64,000 nucleotides of DNA from RZZS01 sp964491785 (GCA_964491785.1 CAZBGS010000001.1:310001-374000), one strand, 5' to 3'. Numbered from the stretch's first letter, positions 1-9,227 are shown. A program made the numbers and translations. The notes: generated by a model from the sequence alone, not told the origin.

Positions 1-2128
1 AAAAATCCACCGTACGTCCCTGCCCGTCCGTAAGGCGACCGTCGTCAAGAACCTGAAGGAGGATATTGAAAACATCGGGATGGGCTTTTTCGATTTCGTC
101 GAAAAGAATTACCTGATACGGGCGGCGGCGAACCGCCTCGGTCAAGGCTCCGCCTTCTTCGTAGCCGACATAGCCTGGCGGTGCGCCGATCATCCGCGAT
201 ACGGAATGCTTTTCCATGTATTCCGACATATCAAGTCTGACCATTGCCGAGTCGTCGTCAAAGAGGAATTCGGCCAGAGCCTTTGAAAGCTCAGTCTTGC
301 CGACGCCGGTAGGGCCGAGGAAAAGGAAGGATCCGACAGGACGTCGCGGATCCTGAAGACCGGCGCGGGCGCGGCGCACCGCGTCGGCCACCGCCCTTAC
401 CGCCTCATCCTGCCCGACGACGCGGCGGGCTATGTTTTCCTCCATGCGCAGGAGTTTTTCCCGTTCGCCTTCAAGCATCTTTTCGACCGGTATTCCAGTC
501 CAGCGGCTTACTATCCCGGCGATGTCATCGGCGGTGACTTCCTCGTTGATCAACCTTTGCGCGGCAACCTGCGATATTTCTTCCTGCTTTTTCTCAAGCA
601 GCGGAATGGTCGAGTATTTCAATTCGCTGGCGCGGCCCCAGTCGCCAGTGCGTTCAGCGCGTTCCAGTTCGCTTCTCGCGCGATCCAGTTCCTCGGTTAT
701 CCGCTGGCCGGCGCTAAGCTTGTCTTTTTCGGCGTGCCACTGCGCAGTAAGATCGGCTGATTTCGATTCGAGTTCGTCAAGTTCGCCTTCTATGGCGGCA
801 AGACGTTCTTTCGAGGCCTTGTCCTTTTCCTTCCGGAGGGCTTCCTGCTCGATCTTCAGCTGGATGATCCGGCGGTCGAGTTCGTCGATTTCCTCGGGTT
901 TACTATCGACCTGCATCCGCAGGCGAGAGGCGGCCTCGTCGACGAGGTCGATGGCCTTGTCGGGTAGGAAGCGGTCGGTAATGTAGCGGTTTGAGAGATT
1001 GGCGGCGGCGACGATAGCGCCGTCGGTTACGCGCACACCGTGGTGGACTTCGTATTTTTCCTTGAGGCCGCGCAGGATCGAAATCGTGTCCCCGATCGTC
1101 GGCTCGGAAATGAATACCGGCTGAAAGCGCCGGGCCAAAGCCGCATCCTTTTCGATATGCTTGCGGTATTCGTCGAGAGTGGTCGCGCCAACCATATGCA
1201 GCTCGCCCCTGGCGAGGGCGGGTTTTAGCATATTCGAGGCGTCCATAGCGCCATCGGCCTTGCCTGCGCCAACCACGGTGTGAAGTTCGTCGAGGAAAAG
1301 GATGATCTCGCCAGCAGCCGCGCGAATCTCGTCGAGAACAGCCTTCAAACGTTCCTCGAATTCGCCCCTGTATTTCGCTCCGGCGAGCATGGCCCCGAGA
1401 TCAAGAGCCATCAATTTTTTGCTTTTCAGGCCTTCGGGGACGTCCTTGTTGACGATTCTCTGGGCGAGACCTTCCACGATCGCGGTCTTGCCAACGCCGG
1501 GATCGCCGATGAGGACGGGGTTGTTCTTGGTACGGCGGGAGAGAACCTGGATAGTGCGGCGAATCTCCTCATCCCTGCCGATGACAGGATCGAGCTTGCC
1601 GGAAGCGGCGATTTCGGTAAGGTCTCTTGCATAACGGCGCAAAGCGTCGAACTGGCCTTCGGCGGTCGGGCTGTCGGCGATACGGCCCTTGCGCATGGAG
1701 TTGATTGACTGATTGAGGCCCGCCGGATTGACGCCGGCGTCTTCGAGGTATCCGGCGACATCGGATCTTTTGTCGACAATCATCGCCTGGAGGATACGTT
1801 CGGCGGTTACAAAACGGTCTCCGGCTTTTTCGGCGAGGTTCATTGAACTGTCGAGGATTTTTACAAGATCGCTGGAAAGCCTGAGCTGGCCCGCCCCCGG
1901 CCCTTCGACGACCGGTAACTTTTTCAGGGCCGAGTCGATATCCTTGCGCAGACGCTGGACATTTGCCGAGGCTCCCTGAAGCACCTTTGCCGCCAGGCCG
2001 TCCTCGTCGTCGAGCATTGCCTTGAGCAAATGTTCAGGCTCCAGCGACTGATGCCCCGCCCTCAAGGCGGCAGTCTGCGCGGCCTGAAGGAGAGAGCGGG
2101 TTTTTTCGGTAAGTCTTTCAAAATCCAT
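1..2128 (-). CDS. clpB: ATP-dependent disaggregase ClpB (3' end outside window)
   Basis: This is the cytoplasmic Hsp100 chaperone that, with DnaK, pulls polypeptides out of aggregates by ATP-driven threading. About 709 residues are present and the frame stays open to base 1, so the last ~150 residues of a usual ~860-residue protein lie outside. The Clp N-domain occupies roughly residues 1-145. The first Walker A, GDPGVGKT, is at about 208-215. The charged coiled-coil M-domain follows at about 400-530, and the second Walker A, GPTGVGKT, at about 604-611. The M-domain separates ClpB from ClpA and ClpC. The start is the ATG at 2128, with AGGTGA just upstream. A candidate vegetative promoter lies at 2170-2198; I could not find a convincing heat-shock promoter, although rpoH is encoded in this same window. 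Confidence 0.97.
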   Translation of the reverse strand, partial: MDFERLTEKTRSLLQAAQTAALRAGHQSLEPEHLLKAMLDDEDGLAAKVLQGASANVQRLRKDIDSALKKLPVVEGPGAGQLRLSSDLVKILDSSMNLAEKAGDRFVTAERILQAMIVDKRSDVAGYLEDAGVNPAGLNQSINSMRKGRIADSPTAEGQFDALRRYARDLTEIAASGKLDPVIGRDEEIRRTIQVLSRRTKNNPVLIGDPGVGKTAIVEGLAQRIVNKDVPEGLKSKKLMALDLGAMLAGAKYRGEFEERLKAVLDEIRAAAGEIILFLDELHTVVGAGKADGAMDASNMLKPALARGELHMVGATTLDEYRKHIEKDAALARRFQPVFISEPTIGDTISILRGLKEKYEVHHGVRVTDGAIVAAANLSNRYITDRFLPDKAIDLVDEAASRLRMQVDSKPEEIDELDRRIIQLKIEQEALRKEKDKASKERLAAIEGELDELESKSADLTAQWHAEKDKLSAGQRITEELDRARSELERAERTGDWGRASELKYSTIPLLEKKQEEISQVAAQRLINEEVTADDIAGIVSRWTGIPVEKMLEGEREKLLRMEENIARRVVGQDEAVRAVADAVRRARAGLQDPRRPVGSFLFLGPTGVGKTELSKALAEFLFDDDSAMVRLDMSEYMEKHSVSRMIGAPPGYVGYEEGGALTEAVRRRPYQVILFDEIEKAHPDVFNILLQVLDDGRLTDGQGRTVDF

Positions 2129-2169
2129 CAGTTCACCTGTATCGGCCATTAGGTTCGGGACGTTCAAAA

Positions 2170-2198
2170 TATATATCTCTGAAACCTTACAACGTAAA
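2170..2198 (-). promoter_or_regulatory. Possible sigma70 promoter of clpB
   Basis: On the minus strand, TTTACG and TATATA are separated by 17 nt, each matching 4 of 6 consensus bases. The site lies about 40 nt upstream of the clpB start. This is a sequence match only. Confidence 0.33.
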
Positions 2199-2223
2199 GC
2201 CGATCGGGAGTTTTGAAGGAGTT

Positions 2224-2292
2224 GTGCGGCAACGCCGCACGCGTTATCCGGATACCCGCAGATCAGCGCGTCTTCCGGCGCGCCGCGGGTAT
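2224..2292. repeat. Two-hairpin intergenic repeat, family C, copy 1
   Basis: A 7-bp perfect hairpin (GTGCGGC, 3-nt loop, GCCGCAC) at 2224-2240 is followed by a longer inverted repeat whose outer arms are ATACCCGC (2252-2259) and GCGGGTAT (2285-2292). A second copy with the same order and the same 41-nt span of the second structure is at 57692-57762. It sits between clpB and the DUF4167 gene and overlaps neither. Confidence 0.7.
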
Positions 2293-2355
2293 GACGGATA
2301 TGAGAGTTGTTAGAAACTTAGGCGAAAAACTCACCCTCCCTCTTCGCTGGCCCCT

Positions 2356-2376
2356 CCCTCTCCCGGCAGGAGAGGG
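2356..2376. repeat. CCCTCTCC palindrome, family B, copy 1
   Basis: An 8-bp inverted repeat, CCCTCTCC and GGAGAGGG, with a 5-nt loop, followed on the plus strand by GGTTTTT. It belongs to the same palindrome family as 31041-31059, 61429-61449 and 63098-63118. The T-run could make it a terminator on the plus strand, but no plus-strand gene ends here. Confidence 0.6.
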
Positions 2377-2413
2377 GGTTTTTGGCGAAAAAGAAGGGGG
2401 GATTGAAGGTTAT

Positions 2414-2815
2414 TTAGCAGGCTTCGGCCAGTTCCTTGGCTTCGGTGTTGGCGGTTCCGCGTTCCAGCATGGATCTTGGCAGGTCGAATTCATTCTCTGA
2501 ATCGCTGTCGTACGTTTCGGCGGCAGCTACCGGCTGCTCATTACTGCCTATATTCCAGGAGTTTATCATCCGCTGATAATGCTCGGCATGCTGCAGGTAG
2601 CTCTCTGCCAGGATAAGGTCGCCCGAAGATGAGGCGTCCTTGGCGAGGGCCAGATATTTTTCACAGACCTGGTAAGCCGTCCCGCGGATGCGTACGTCAG
2701 GCCCGTTGCTGTCGAAAACCTGCGACCTGTTATTGCCTCCGCGTTTGCCACCATTCCCACCGTTCCCACGGTTTCTGGATCTTCTGTTTGTAGCGCCGTG
2801 CCTCATTATTTCCAC
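2414..2815 (-). CDS. DUF4167 domain protein
   Basis: A 133-residue protein of unknown biochemical role, belonging by sequence pattern to the alphaproteobacterial DUF4167 family. The first ~40 residues are rich in Arg, Asn and Gly (RRSRNRGNGGNGGKRGG), a composition typical of RNA-binding tails. Residues ~45-90 form the conserved helical core, with a GTAYQVCEKY stretch, an AESYLQHAEHYQRM stretch and helices that look TPR-like. The C-terminal third is acidic and low in complexity. The start at 2815 has a good AAGGTGG ribosome-binding site. It lies downstream of prmC on the same strand, a neighbourhood common in alphaproteobacteria, but a 209-bp gap with its own possible promoter separates them. 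An RNA-related function is inference only. Confidence 0.85.
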   Translation of the reverse strand: MEIMRHGATNRRSRNRGNGGNGGKRGGNNRSQVFDSNGPDVRIRGTAYQVCEKYLALAKDASSSGDLILAESYLQHAEHYQRMINSWNIGSNEQPVAAAETYDSDSENEFDLPRSMLERGTANTEAKELAEAC

Positions 2816-2862
2816 CTTTAAAAAAATACTCCTGAAGAGTTTCCCGAATCACCCACACGTAC

Positions 2863-2891
2863 AGTTTACACTATTACATACACTCCACCAA
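2863..2891 (-). promoter_or_regulatory. Possible promoter of the DUF4167 gene
   Basis: On the minus strand, TTGGTG and TAAACT are separated by 17 nt, about 50 nt upstream of the start codon. The -35 match is weak (3 of 6) and the -10 match fair (4 of 6). Confidence 0.3.
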
Positions 2892-3024
2892 AGCCCTAAG
2901 TAAAAAACTTCTCTTTGCGAGGAGCGATTCCTTTCGCATAACGTTCCGTTTCCTGTTGCCCTTGGATGTTTTTGAACTTACTTCCGGGGGGACTTGCCGC
3001 GCAACATAACTTGCAACTATTTTT

Positions 3025-3885
3025 TTATTTATCCCCATGGGAGATTTCCACAACCCGCGGAACTCCTGCCAGATCAGGGTGTACGTCAAGAACCATGAAT
3101 CCAGATTCTTCCACGAGTCGCAGCAGGTCATCACGCTGGTCGTAACCGAATTCGAGGAAACATCTTCCATCATCGTCAAGCAGACGGGTAGTTTCCTTAA
3201 GTATGGCCCGGAAGGCGTCCAGACCGTCTTCTCCGCCCGCCAAAGCCAGAATCGGGTCGTGATCGCGGACTTCGCGCATAAGCGATTCTATCGCCGAATC
3301 CGGAATATAAGGCGGGTTGGATACTATCAGCGGGAATTTCTTGTTCAGAGCGCCGCCCCAGCTGCCGCACCAGAGATGGCATCTGTCGATAACACCCAGA
3401 ATCGTCGCGTTTTCAATCGCCGCCTTTACCGCTCCCGGCGATTTGTCCATGCCGTAGCCAACCGACTCCTTCCATTCGTGTAGCAGGGAAATGAGTATGC
3501 AGCCGGTTCCCACGCCAAGATCGAGCACTTCCGAAGGCGGATTCGCCGAAAACCGGTCAACCGCGATTTCCACCAGAGTTTCGGTGTCAGGTCTCGGATC
3601 CAGGGTGTCAGGGGCGAGTTTGAAGTCGAGCCCCCAGAATTCCCTTGTGCAGTAGATTCTCGATACCGGCTCGCCCGAAAGGCGGCGTTCGACGTCGAAT
3701 TCGATTCTGGCCAGTTTGCTCGGGCTGATTTTGGCGTCCGGGTTGGTGATCAGGTCGCCCCAGTCCAGCTCGGTGTGGTAGCGGATGATTATTCTTGCAT
3801 CAAGATCCGCAGTTTCTATGCCCGCCGACCAGAAACAGTGGCGCAGGTGATGGTAGAGCGGGGTCAGCCTGTTAGGTAACGTCAT
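3025..3885 (-). CDS. prmC: Release factor glutamine methyltransferase PrmC
   Basis: PrmC N5-methylates the glutamine of the GGQ motif in release factors, using S-adenosylmethionine, which raises termination efficiency. The 286-residue protein has a helical N-terminal domain (about 1-85). A Rossmann methyltransferase domain follows, with the SAM motif LDLGVGTGC at 121-129 and the diagnostic catalytic NPPY at 190-193. Family length is about 280 residues. The gene starts 3 nt after the stop of prfA, whose product is its substrate, so the two are almost certainly co-transcribed. Confidence 0.96.
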   Translation of the reverse strand: MTLPNRLTPLYHHLRHCFWSAGIETADLDARIIIRYHTELDWGDLITNPDAKISPSKLARIEFDVERRLSGEPVSRIYCTREFWGLDFKLAPDTLDPRPDTETLVEIAVDRFSANPPSEVLDLGVGTGCILISLLHEWKESVGYGMDKSPGAVKAAIENATILGVIDRCHLWCGSWGGALNKKFPLIVSNPPYIPDSAIESLMREVRDHDPILALAGGEDGLDAFRAILKETTRLLDDDGRCFLEFGYDQRDDLLRLVEESGFMVLDVHPDLAGVPRVVEISHGDK

Positions 3886-3888
3886 TCT

Positions 3889-4953
3889 TCAAGCATCCAT
3901 ATCAGCAAGCTGGTCGGCCTGATCTTCAGTAACCAGAGCTTCTATAATCTCCTCCAGCGCCTCTCCGCGCAAGATTTCATGCAATTTGTACAAAGTCAGA
4001 TTGATTCTGTGATCGGATACCCGCCCCTGGGGGAAATTATATGTCCTGATTCTTTCCGACCTGTCGCCGCTGCCGACCTGCAGTTTGCGGTTTTGGGCTC
4101 TTTCTTCCATCTGCCTGCGGTATTTTTCCTCATATAACCTCGAGCGGAGAATTGTCATCGCCTTGGCGCGGTTCTTCAGCTGCGATCTTTCCTCCTGCAT
4201 GGCGACGACAATGCCGGTCGGAATGTGGGTTATGCGGACGGCGCTGTCGGTAGTGTTTACGTGCTGCCCGCCCGCGCCCTGAGAACGATAGGTATCGATC
4301 CGCAGGTCGCTCTCCCTGATTTCTATATCCACTTCCTCGGCTTCCGGCAGGACAGCGACAGTGGCGGCCGATGTATGAATGCGACCGCCGGATTCGGTTT
4401 TGGGAACCCTTTGCACGCGATGGACTCCGGATTCATATTTAAGTTTGGCGAATACGTCCTTGCCGGTGACACTTGCGATGATTTCCTTATATCCGCCGAT
4501 ATCGCTTTCACTCGCCTCGATAACCTCCATGCGCCAGCCCATATGAGCAGCGAAGCCACGGTACATTCCGAACAGATCCGCCGCAAACAACGCCGCTTCC
4601 TCGCCGCCGGTGCCGGCGCGGATTTCGAGTATCGCGTTTTTGGTGTCGGCTTCCTCTTTCGGGATCAGGGCTTTTTTGATTTCGGCTTCAAGCCCAGGGA
4701 TCAGTTTTTGAAGCCGGTAATAATCCGCCTCGGCCATTTCCCTCATTTCAGGGTCTTCGAGCAAAGCCTCAAGGTCGTCCCTTTCCTTTATCGCCTTGTT
4801 ATATTCAATAATAGCCTCGACGACCGGGGTCAGTTCGGCATATTCGGTGGAGAGTTCGGCGTATTTCTCGCCGGAAAGGCCGCTCTGCGCCATCAGTGCG
4901 GCAAGCTCCTCATGACGCGCCATGATAGGCGCCAGTTTATTTTCGAGTGACAT
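3889..4953 (-). CDS. prfA: Peptide chain release factor 1
   Basis: RF1 recognises UAA and UAG stop codons on the ribosome and triggers peptidyl-tRNA hydrolysis. The 354-residue protein shows the acidic helical N-terminal domain and a PKT tripeptide at 184-186, which fits the PxT codon-recognition motif of RF1 and not the SPF motif of RF2. The catalytic GGQ is at 228-230 within the context GAGGQHVNTTDSAVR. It lies between ispG and prmC with gaps of 1 and 3 nt, consistent with one transcript ispG-prfA-prmC. Confidence 0.97.
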   Translation of the reverse strand: MSLENKLAPIMARHEELAALMAQSGLSGEKYAELSTEYAELTPVVEAIIEYNKAIKERDDLEALLEDPEMREMAEADYYRLQKLIPGLEAEIKKALIPKEEADTKNAILEIRAGTGGEEAALFAADLFGMYRGFAAHMGWRMEVIEASESDIGGYKEIIASVTGKDVFAKLKYESGVHRVQRVPKTESGGRIHTSAATVAVLPEAEEVDIEIRESDLRIDTYRSQGAGGQHVNTTDSAVRITHIPTGIVVAMQEERSQLKNRAKAMTILRSRLYEEKYRRQMEERAQNRKLQVGSGDRSERIRTYNFPQGRVSDHRINLTLYKLHEILRGEALEEIIEALVTEDQADQLADMDA

Positions 4954-4954
4954 T

Positions 4955-6091
4955 TCAATTCTCCGCGGCCCTGGTGGTCTTCTTATCCGGGTTTTCTATC
5001 ACAGCCGCCTTCTCCTCCACCAGCCTGACGATATGGGCGACTATATCCTCGTCCTTCAGACGGTGGTGCGGGATACCGCCGATGTAGACCTGGTGGGTGC
5101 CCTTGCCGCCTCCGGTGAATCCGATATCGGCAACCAACGCCTCTCCCGGCCCGTTTACGACGCAGCCGATTATTGATACCGTCATCGGCGTAGTGATATG
5201 GGCAAGGCGTTCCTCGACCGCCTGAACCGTCCTGATGACGTCAAATTGCTGGCGGGCGCATGAGGGGCAGGAAATGACGGTTACTCCCCGGTGCCTTAAA
5301 CCGAGAGTTTTCAGGATGTCGAAGCCTACCCGCACTTCCTCTGCCGGATCGTCGGAAAGGGAAACGCGGATTGTGTCGCCGATGCCTTCCCATAATAGAG
5401 CGCCAATACCTACTGACGATTTAACCGTCCCTGTCCTGCGGCTTCCGGCCTCGGTTATGCCGAGATGCAGCGGGTAATCGCAGGCAGAGGCCAGCTTTCG
5501 GTAGGCGGCGACAGCCATGAACACGTCGGAAGCCTTGCAGGATATTTTGAAATCAAAAAAATCATTGTCTTCAAGTATGCGGATGTGGCGCATGGCGGAT
5601 TCAAGCATCGCGTCTGGGCAAGGCTCGCCATATTTTTCCAGCAGATCCTTTTCCAGAGAGCCGGCATTGACCCCGATTCTCATCGAGCAGCCGTTGTCTC
5701 TGGCGGCTAGGACGACTTCCTTTACGCGCTCCCTGCTGCCGATGTTTCCGGGATTAATGCGAAGGCAGGCGGCGCCGTTTACGGCAGCCTCGATCGCCCT
5801 TTTGTAATGGAAATGAATGTCAGCGACTATCGGGACTCGTGCCGCGGCGACGATTTTCTTCAGCGCGGCGGTCGAGTCCTCGTCGGGGCATGAAACCCTG
5901 ACGATATCAACGCCAGCGTCTTCAAGGGATTTAATCTGAGCGACGGTGGCTCCGACGTCGCTGGTCAGGGTGTTGGTCATGGACTGGACGGTTACGGGAG
6001 CATCGCCGCCCACAGGCACATCGCCCACCATAATGCGGCGGCTTTTTCTGCGTTCGATTAATTTCCAGGTTTGCTGAAGATTCATAGTCAT
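4955..6091 (-). CDS. ispG: 4-hydroxy-3-methylbut-2-enyl diphosphate synthase
   Basis: IspG (GcpE) carries out the reductive conversion of methylerythritol cyclodiphosphate to HMBPP in the MEP isoprenoid pathway, using a [4Fe-4S] cluster. The 378-residue protein begins with a TIM-barrel (VQSMTNTLTSD near residue 36). It carries the cluster ligands Cys275 and Cys278 (SCPSC) and Cys310 and Glu317 (IIGCVVNGPGE), matching the known ligand set of the bacterial enzyme. The start could be either of two ATGs 6 nt apart. Isoprenoids made here would feed the ubiquinone pathway that includes ubiG. Confidence 0.97.
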   Translation of the reverse strand: MTMNLQQTWKLIERRKSRRIMVGDVPVGGDAPVTVQSMTNTLTSDVGATVAQIKSLEDAGVDIVRVSCPDEDSTAALKKIVAAARVPIVADIHFHYKRAIEAAVNGAACLRINPGNIGSRERVKEVVLAARDNGCSMRIGVNAGSLEKDLLEKYGEPCPDAMLESAMRHIRILEDNDFFDFKISCKASDVFMAVAAYRKLASACDYPLHLGITEAGSRRTGTVKSSVGIGALLWEGIGDTIRVSLSDDPAEEVRVGFDILKTLGLRHRGVTVISCPSCARQQFDVIRTVQAVEERLAHITTPMTVSIIGCVVNGPGEALVADIGFTGGGKGTHQVYIGGIPHHRLKDEDIVAHIVRLVEEKAAVIENPDKKTTRAAEN

Positions 6092-6115
6092 AATTAAATG
6101 ACCCTGAAACCGGCT

Positions 6116-7027
6116 TTAATCAAGGAACTTTTTTAAAGCTTCGGCATCAAGCGGGATATTACGGCGGACATCACCCCGTTTGCCAAAAGTGGGCAGGAGA
6201 TTTCCATCAACCTTCAGCAGCAGGCCGCCTGCGTTGCCGGTGGTAAGGATAAGTCCCTCGCGATCCGGAGGAACGAAGTAGGTGTTGCCCGGCTCAAGGG
6301 TTCTGGAAAGTATGATTTTGCCGGAGTTGTCCCTGATCTCGACCCAGCTGCGTTCGCTGACCTCTATGGTGACCCGGTGTTCGGGAACGACGACTTCAGG
6401 AGCCGGACTTGGCGTTGCGGCTTCTACTGCGGCAGGTTCTGCGGCGGCTTCCTGTACGGCGGGAGGTTGAACGTCTTCCGGAACCGGCTGATTCTGCGGT
6501 AGAGCGACCGGATCGTGGGCTATGCCGGGAGAGTACGCCAGTTCCGCCATATCCGGAGTTCTGGCCTGAAGATGTTCGGGAACAGGCGGAACCTGATTAA
6601 TTTCCTTATCCGGTGCGGTGGAGCCGATAGTCGCCCATATTATCCCGATCACGATAATTCCCGCCAGAGAGGAAAGAACCACCCAGAGATTGGGAACCTT
6701 GCTTTCCGAAGCCGGGGCCGGAAAATGTAATTCGGGGCGATCTTTATTTCCGAGAGTCTGGGCCTTGAAGAGCGCGACCATCTTGTCCCCGTCAAGGCCA
6801 AGATATTCGGAATAGGAGCGGACAAAACCGATTGCATATACGCGTCCGGGGAGTCTTTCAGGCTGGCCGTTTTCGATGGCGTCGAGCTGGGTCGCCCTAA
6901 TCCTCAGAACATTTTCGACATCGACAAGGCTCTGCCCGTAATGCAGGCGAGTGCGTCTCAGGATCTCGCCGACCGGGAGATCCGTGTAATAACCGTAATC
7001 ATCTTCGCGTTTCGCAGCTTCGTTCAT
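6116..7027 (-). CDS. RodZ-like helix-turn-helix membrane protein (DUF4115)
   Basis: A 303-residue protein with three parts. There is an N-terminal cytoplasmic XRE-type helix-turn-helix (about 18-85, with the hallmark GEILRRTRLHYG start), one transmembrane helix at about 113-133, and a Pro/Ala/Glu-rich linker. A C-terminal periplasmic DUF4115 beta domain (about 222-300) begins near RVTIEVSERSWVEIRD. This is the RodZ architecture; RodZ links MreB to the cell-wall elongation machinery. No mreB is in the window, so the morphogenetic role rests on the family alone. In many alphaproteobacteria this gene directly precedes ispG, as here (gap of 24 nt), so it may be cotranscribed with ispG-prfA-prmC. 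Confidence 0.9.
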   Translation of the reverse strand: MNEAAKREDDYGYYTDLPVGEILRRTRLHYGQSLVDVENVLRIRATQLDAIENGQPERLPGRVYAIGFVRSYSEYLGLDGDKMVALFKAQTLGNKDRPELHFPAPASESKVPNLWVVLSSLAGIIVIGIIWATIGSTAPDKEINQVPPVPEHLQARTPDMAELAYSPGIAHDPVALPQNQPVPEDVQPPAVQEAAAEPAAVEAATPSPAPEVVVPEHRVTIEVSERSWVEIRDNSGKIILSRTLEPGNTYFVPPDREGLILTTGNAGGLLLKVDGNLLPTFGKRGDVRRNIPLDAEALKKFLD

Positions 7028-7074
7028 ATACGCCCATTGTTGAACCTTCGGATTGCGGCCCCAGGCCCAGGAAA

Positions 7075-8304
7075 CTATTTAGCCAGCCCATAGGCATCAT
7101 GCAGAGCACGCACAGCGAGCTCAGTATACTCTTCGCCAATCAGAACTGAAATTTTAATTTCTGAAGTAGATATAACTTGTATGTTGATGCCCTTTTCCGA
7201 CAGCGCCCTGAACATCCTTTGAGCAACGCCGGCATGAGAACTCATGCCAATTCCGACAACAGAAACCTTGGCGACTTTCTCATCGACGCGAATGCATTCA
7301 TCATCGATATCAATGTTTTCCCTGAGAGCCTTCAGCGCTTTGGCCAGATCGCCGCGGGTGACGGTAAAGGTGATATCCGCAAGCTTACCGTCCAGAGAAA
7401 CGTTCTGGACGATCATATCGACATTGACGTTAGCATCAGCGAGCGGGCCAAACACGTTTGCCGCTATGCCTGGCACGTCGGGAACCCCTACCAGAGTTAC
7501 CTTGGTCTCGTCCCTGCTGAAAGCAATTCCGTTAACTACTTCACGTTCCACGATGTCTTCCTCTCTAGTTACCAGTGTTCCGGGGAATTCACTGCCTATC
7601 CTGTCCTCGAAACTCGACAGCACCTGAACCGATACGTCCCATTTCATCGCCATCTCGACCGACCTGGTCTGGAGAACCTTGGCTCCGAGAGAAGCGAGTT
7701 CGAGCATTTCTTCATATGATATCTTTTTGATCTTTCTGGCGTTTGCAACTATCCGAGGGTCGGTGGTGTAGACGCCGTCGACGTCGGTATAGATGTCGCA
7801 TCTGTCCGCCTTCAGGGCCGCGGCCAGAGCAACGGCGGAGGTGTCGGAGCCGCCGCGCCCGAGGGTGGAGATACGGTTGCGTCTGGTGACGCCCTGAAAT
7901 CCCGCAAGTACCGGGACTTCTCCATTTGAGAATCTCTTTTCGATCTCTTCGGCATTAATCTCATCTATGCGGGCCTTGCCGTGCATGTCGTCGCTCAGGA
8001 TCGGAATCTGCCATCCGAGCCAGGAGCGTGAAGTAATGCCGCGTTTCTGCAGGGCCAGCGCCATCAGACCTGCGGTGACCTGCTCGCCGCTGGCGACGAC
8101 GCAGTCATATTCGCGCGCATCATGCATGGGGCTTATCGACTGGCAGTAGTCAACCAGCTGGTTGGTGACTCCGGCCATGGCCGAGACGACGACCGCAACG
8201 CTGTGGCCGTTCTTGTATTCGCGCGCGACCTTGTCGGCCGCCCTTTCGATACGGGTTATGTCCGCTACGGACGTGCCCCCGAATTTAGCTACGATCCTCG
8301 TCAT
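7075..8304 (-). CDS. lysC: Aspartate kinase
   Basis: It phosphorylates L-aspartate, the first step toward lysine, threonine and methionine. The start is placed at the ATG at 8304 (MTRIVAKFGGTSV), giving 409 residues. The longer frame from 8334 adds ten residues before the conserved KFGGTS motif. The N-terminal amino-acid kinase domain spans about 1-245, with GRGGSDTSAVALAAAL and DVDGVYTTDPR. Two C-terminal ACT domains (about 260-330 and 340-405) would give feedback control by lysine and/or threonine. lysA and a MetA-family gene in this window belong to downstream branches. The gene lies head to head with ubiG across about 100 bp. Confidence 0.97.
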   Translation of the reverse strand: MTRIVAKFGGTSVADITRIERAADKVAREYKNGHSVAVVVSAMAGVTNQLVDYCQSISPMHDAREYDCVVASGEQVTAGLMALALQKRGITSRSWLGWQIPILSDDMHGKARIDEINAEEIEKRFSNGEVPVLAGFQGVTRRNRISTLGRGGSDTSAVALAAALKADRCDIYTDVDGVYTTDPRIVANARKIKKISYEEMLELASLGAKVLQTRSVEMAMKWDVSVQVLSSFEDRIGSEFPGTLVTREEDIVEREVVNGIAFSRDETKVTLVGVPDVPGIAANVFGPLADANVNVDMIVQNVSLDGKLADITFTVTRGDLAKALKALRENIDIDDECIRVDEKVAKVSVVGIGMSSHAGVAQRMFRALSEKGINIQVISTSEIKISVLIGEEYTELAVRALHDAYGLAK

Positions 8305-8407
8305 TGAACCTGCCAGCCAGAAACTATCAGTCATAGCTATTATGCGGTGACTGATCTATATTTTTTCAGGATACCTTTGGTGGCATTCTTACAGAAAGGC
8401 GGGGCGG

Positions 8408-9154
8408 ATGTCCACTACAGTCGAGCATGAGGAAATAAAGAGATTTACAAAAAAATCCGGCCAATGGTGGGACGAGAACGGAACATATGCATCGCTTCAC
8501 AAGATCAACCCGGTCAGGATCGACTATATCCGCAAATCCTGCGAGAGACATTTCCGGGCTGACGATTTTGCTAAAGCGCCGCTCAAGGGCCTGAAAATTC
8601 TCGATATCGGTTGCGGAGGAGGGCTGGTCTGCGAACCTCTGGCGCGACTCGGGGCGGAAATTACCGGGATCGACGCCGACCCCGGGGCGATCGGGATAGC
8701 GAAAAAACATGCGCAGAAAAGCGGGCTTGATATCAAATACATCAATTCATCCGCAGAGGATCTTCCGAAAAAAAGGGATGGCAGCTATGACGTTGTCCTG
8801 GCTCTGGAGATAATCGAGCATGTAAGCGATCTTCAATTGTTTATTGATAATACCGAAAGGCTCTGCCGCAAGGGCGGGCTGGTAATATTTTCGACAATCA
8901 ACAGAACAGCCAAATCATATGCCTTCGCCGTCGTCGCAGCGGAAAGAATCCTGGGATGGGTGCCCAAAGGCACTCATAACTGGAACAAGTTCATCCGGCC
9001 CGACGAACTTGCGAAAGCGGGCAGGAAGTCAGGTCTTCGGCTAAAGGAGATCAAGGGAGTTACGTTCAATCCTTTTCGTAATGAATTCGAGCTTTCGACA
9101 AATTCAGACATCAATTATTTCGCCCTGATGGAAAGACCGAAGGGGTTGGTTTAG
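8408..9154 (+). CDS. ubiG: Ubiquinone O-methyltransferase UbiG
   Basis: UbiG catalyses both O-methylation steps in ubiquinone synthesis using SAM. The 248-residue protein has the UbiG-typical N-terminus (KKSGQWWDENG, about 15-25). SAM motif I is LDIGCGGGLVCEPL (about 70-83) followed by the acidic TGIDAD, and the post-motif region DVVLALEIIEHV is clear. C-terminal residues RNEFELSTNSDINYFALMER match the family end. The gene is transcribed alone, and a palindromic repeat follows its stop. Confidence 0.95.
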   Translation: MSTTVEHEEIKRFTKKSGQWWDENGTYASLHKINPVRIDYIRKSCERHFRADDFAKAPLKGLKILDIGCGGGLVCEPLARLGAEITGIDADPGAIGIAKKHAQKSGLDIKYINSSAEDLPKKRDGSYDVVLALEIIEHVSDLQLFIDNTERLCRKGGLVIFSTINRTAKSYAFAVVAAERILGWVPKGTHNWNKFIRPDELAKAGRKSGLRLKEIKGVTFNPFRNEFELSTNSDINYFALMERPKGLV

Positions 9155-9189
9155 ACACGCACGAGGCGGACATGGAGTGATTCAACGCT

Positions 9190-9227
9190 GGCGCGCTGAT
9201 GGATCCCGTTTTTCAACGGGATGACGG
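9190..9227. repeat. Partial copy of the hisS-type palindromic element (family A)
   Basis: It contains a perfect 8-bp hairpin, ATCCCGTT, loop TTTC, AACGGGAT (9203-9222), ending in GATGACGG. This is the same as the right half of the full element at 30928-31005. The left hairpin is absent. A further short hairpin, CCCGC-TTC-GCGGG, follows at about 9238-9250. Confidence 0.6.

Noticed and set aside
432..986. 184-codon plus-strand frame rich in Ser and Arg
   Set aside because: It lies wholly inside clpB on the opposite strand, and its Ser/Arg composition is what the antisense of such a gene gives.
4225..4950. 241-codon plus-strand frame opposite prfA
   Set aside because: It mirrors prfA, which has all RF1 motifs; the antisense frame has none.
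8305..8334. Earlier start of lysC at 8334
   Set aside because: It adds ten residues before the family's normal N-terminus (VAKFGGTS) without a better ribosome-binding site.
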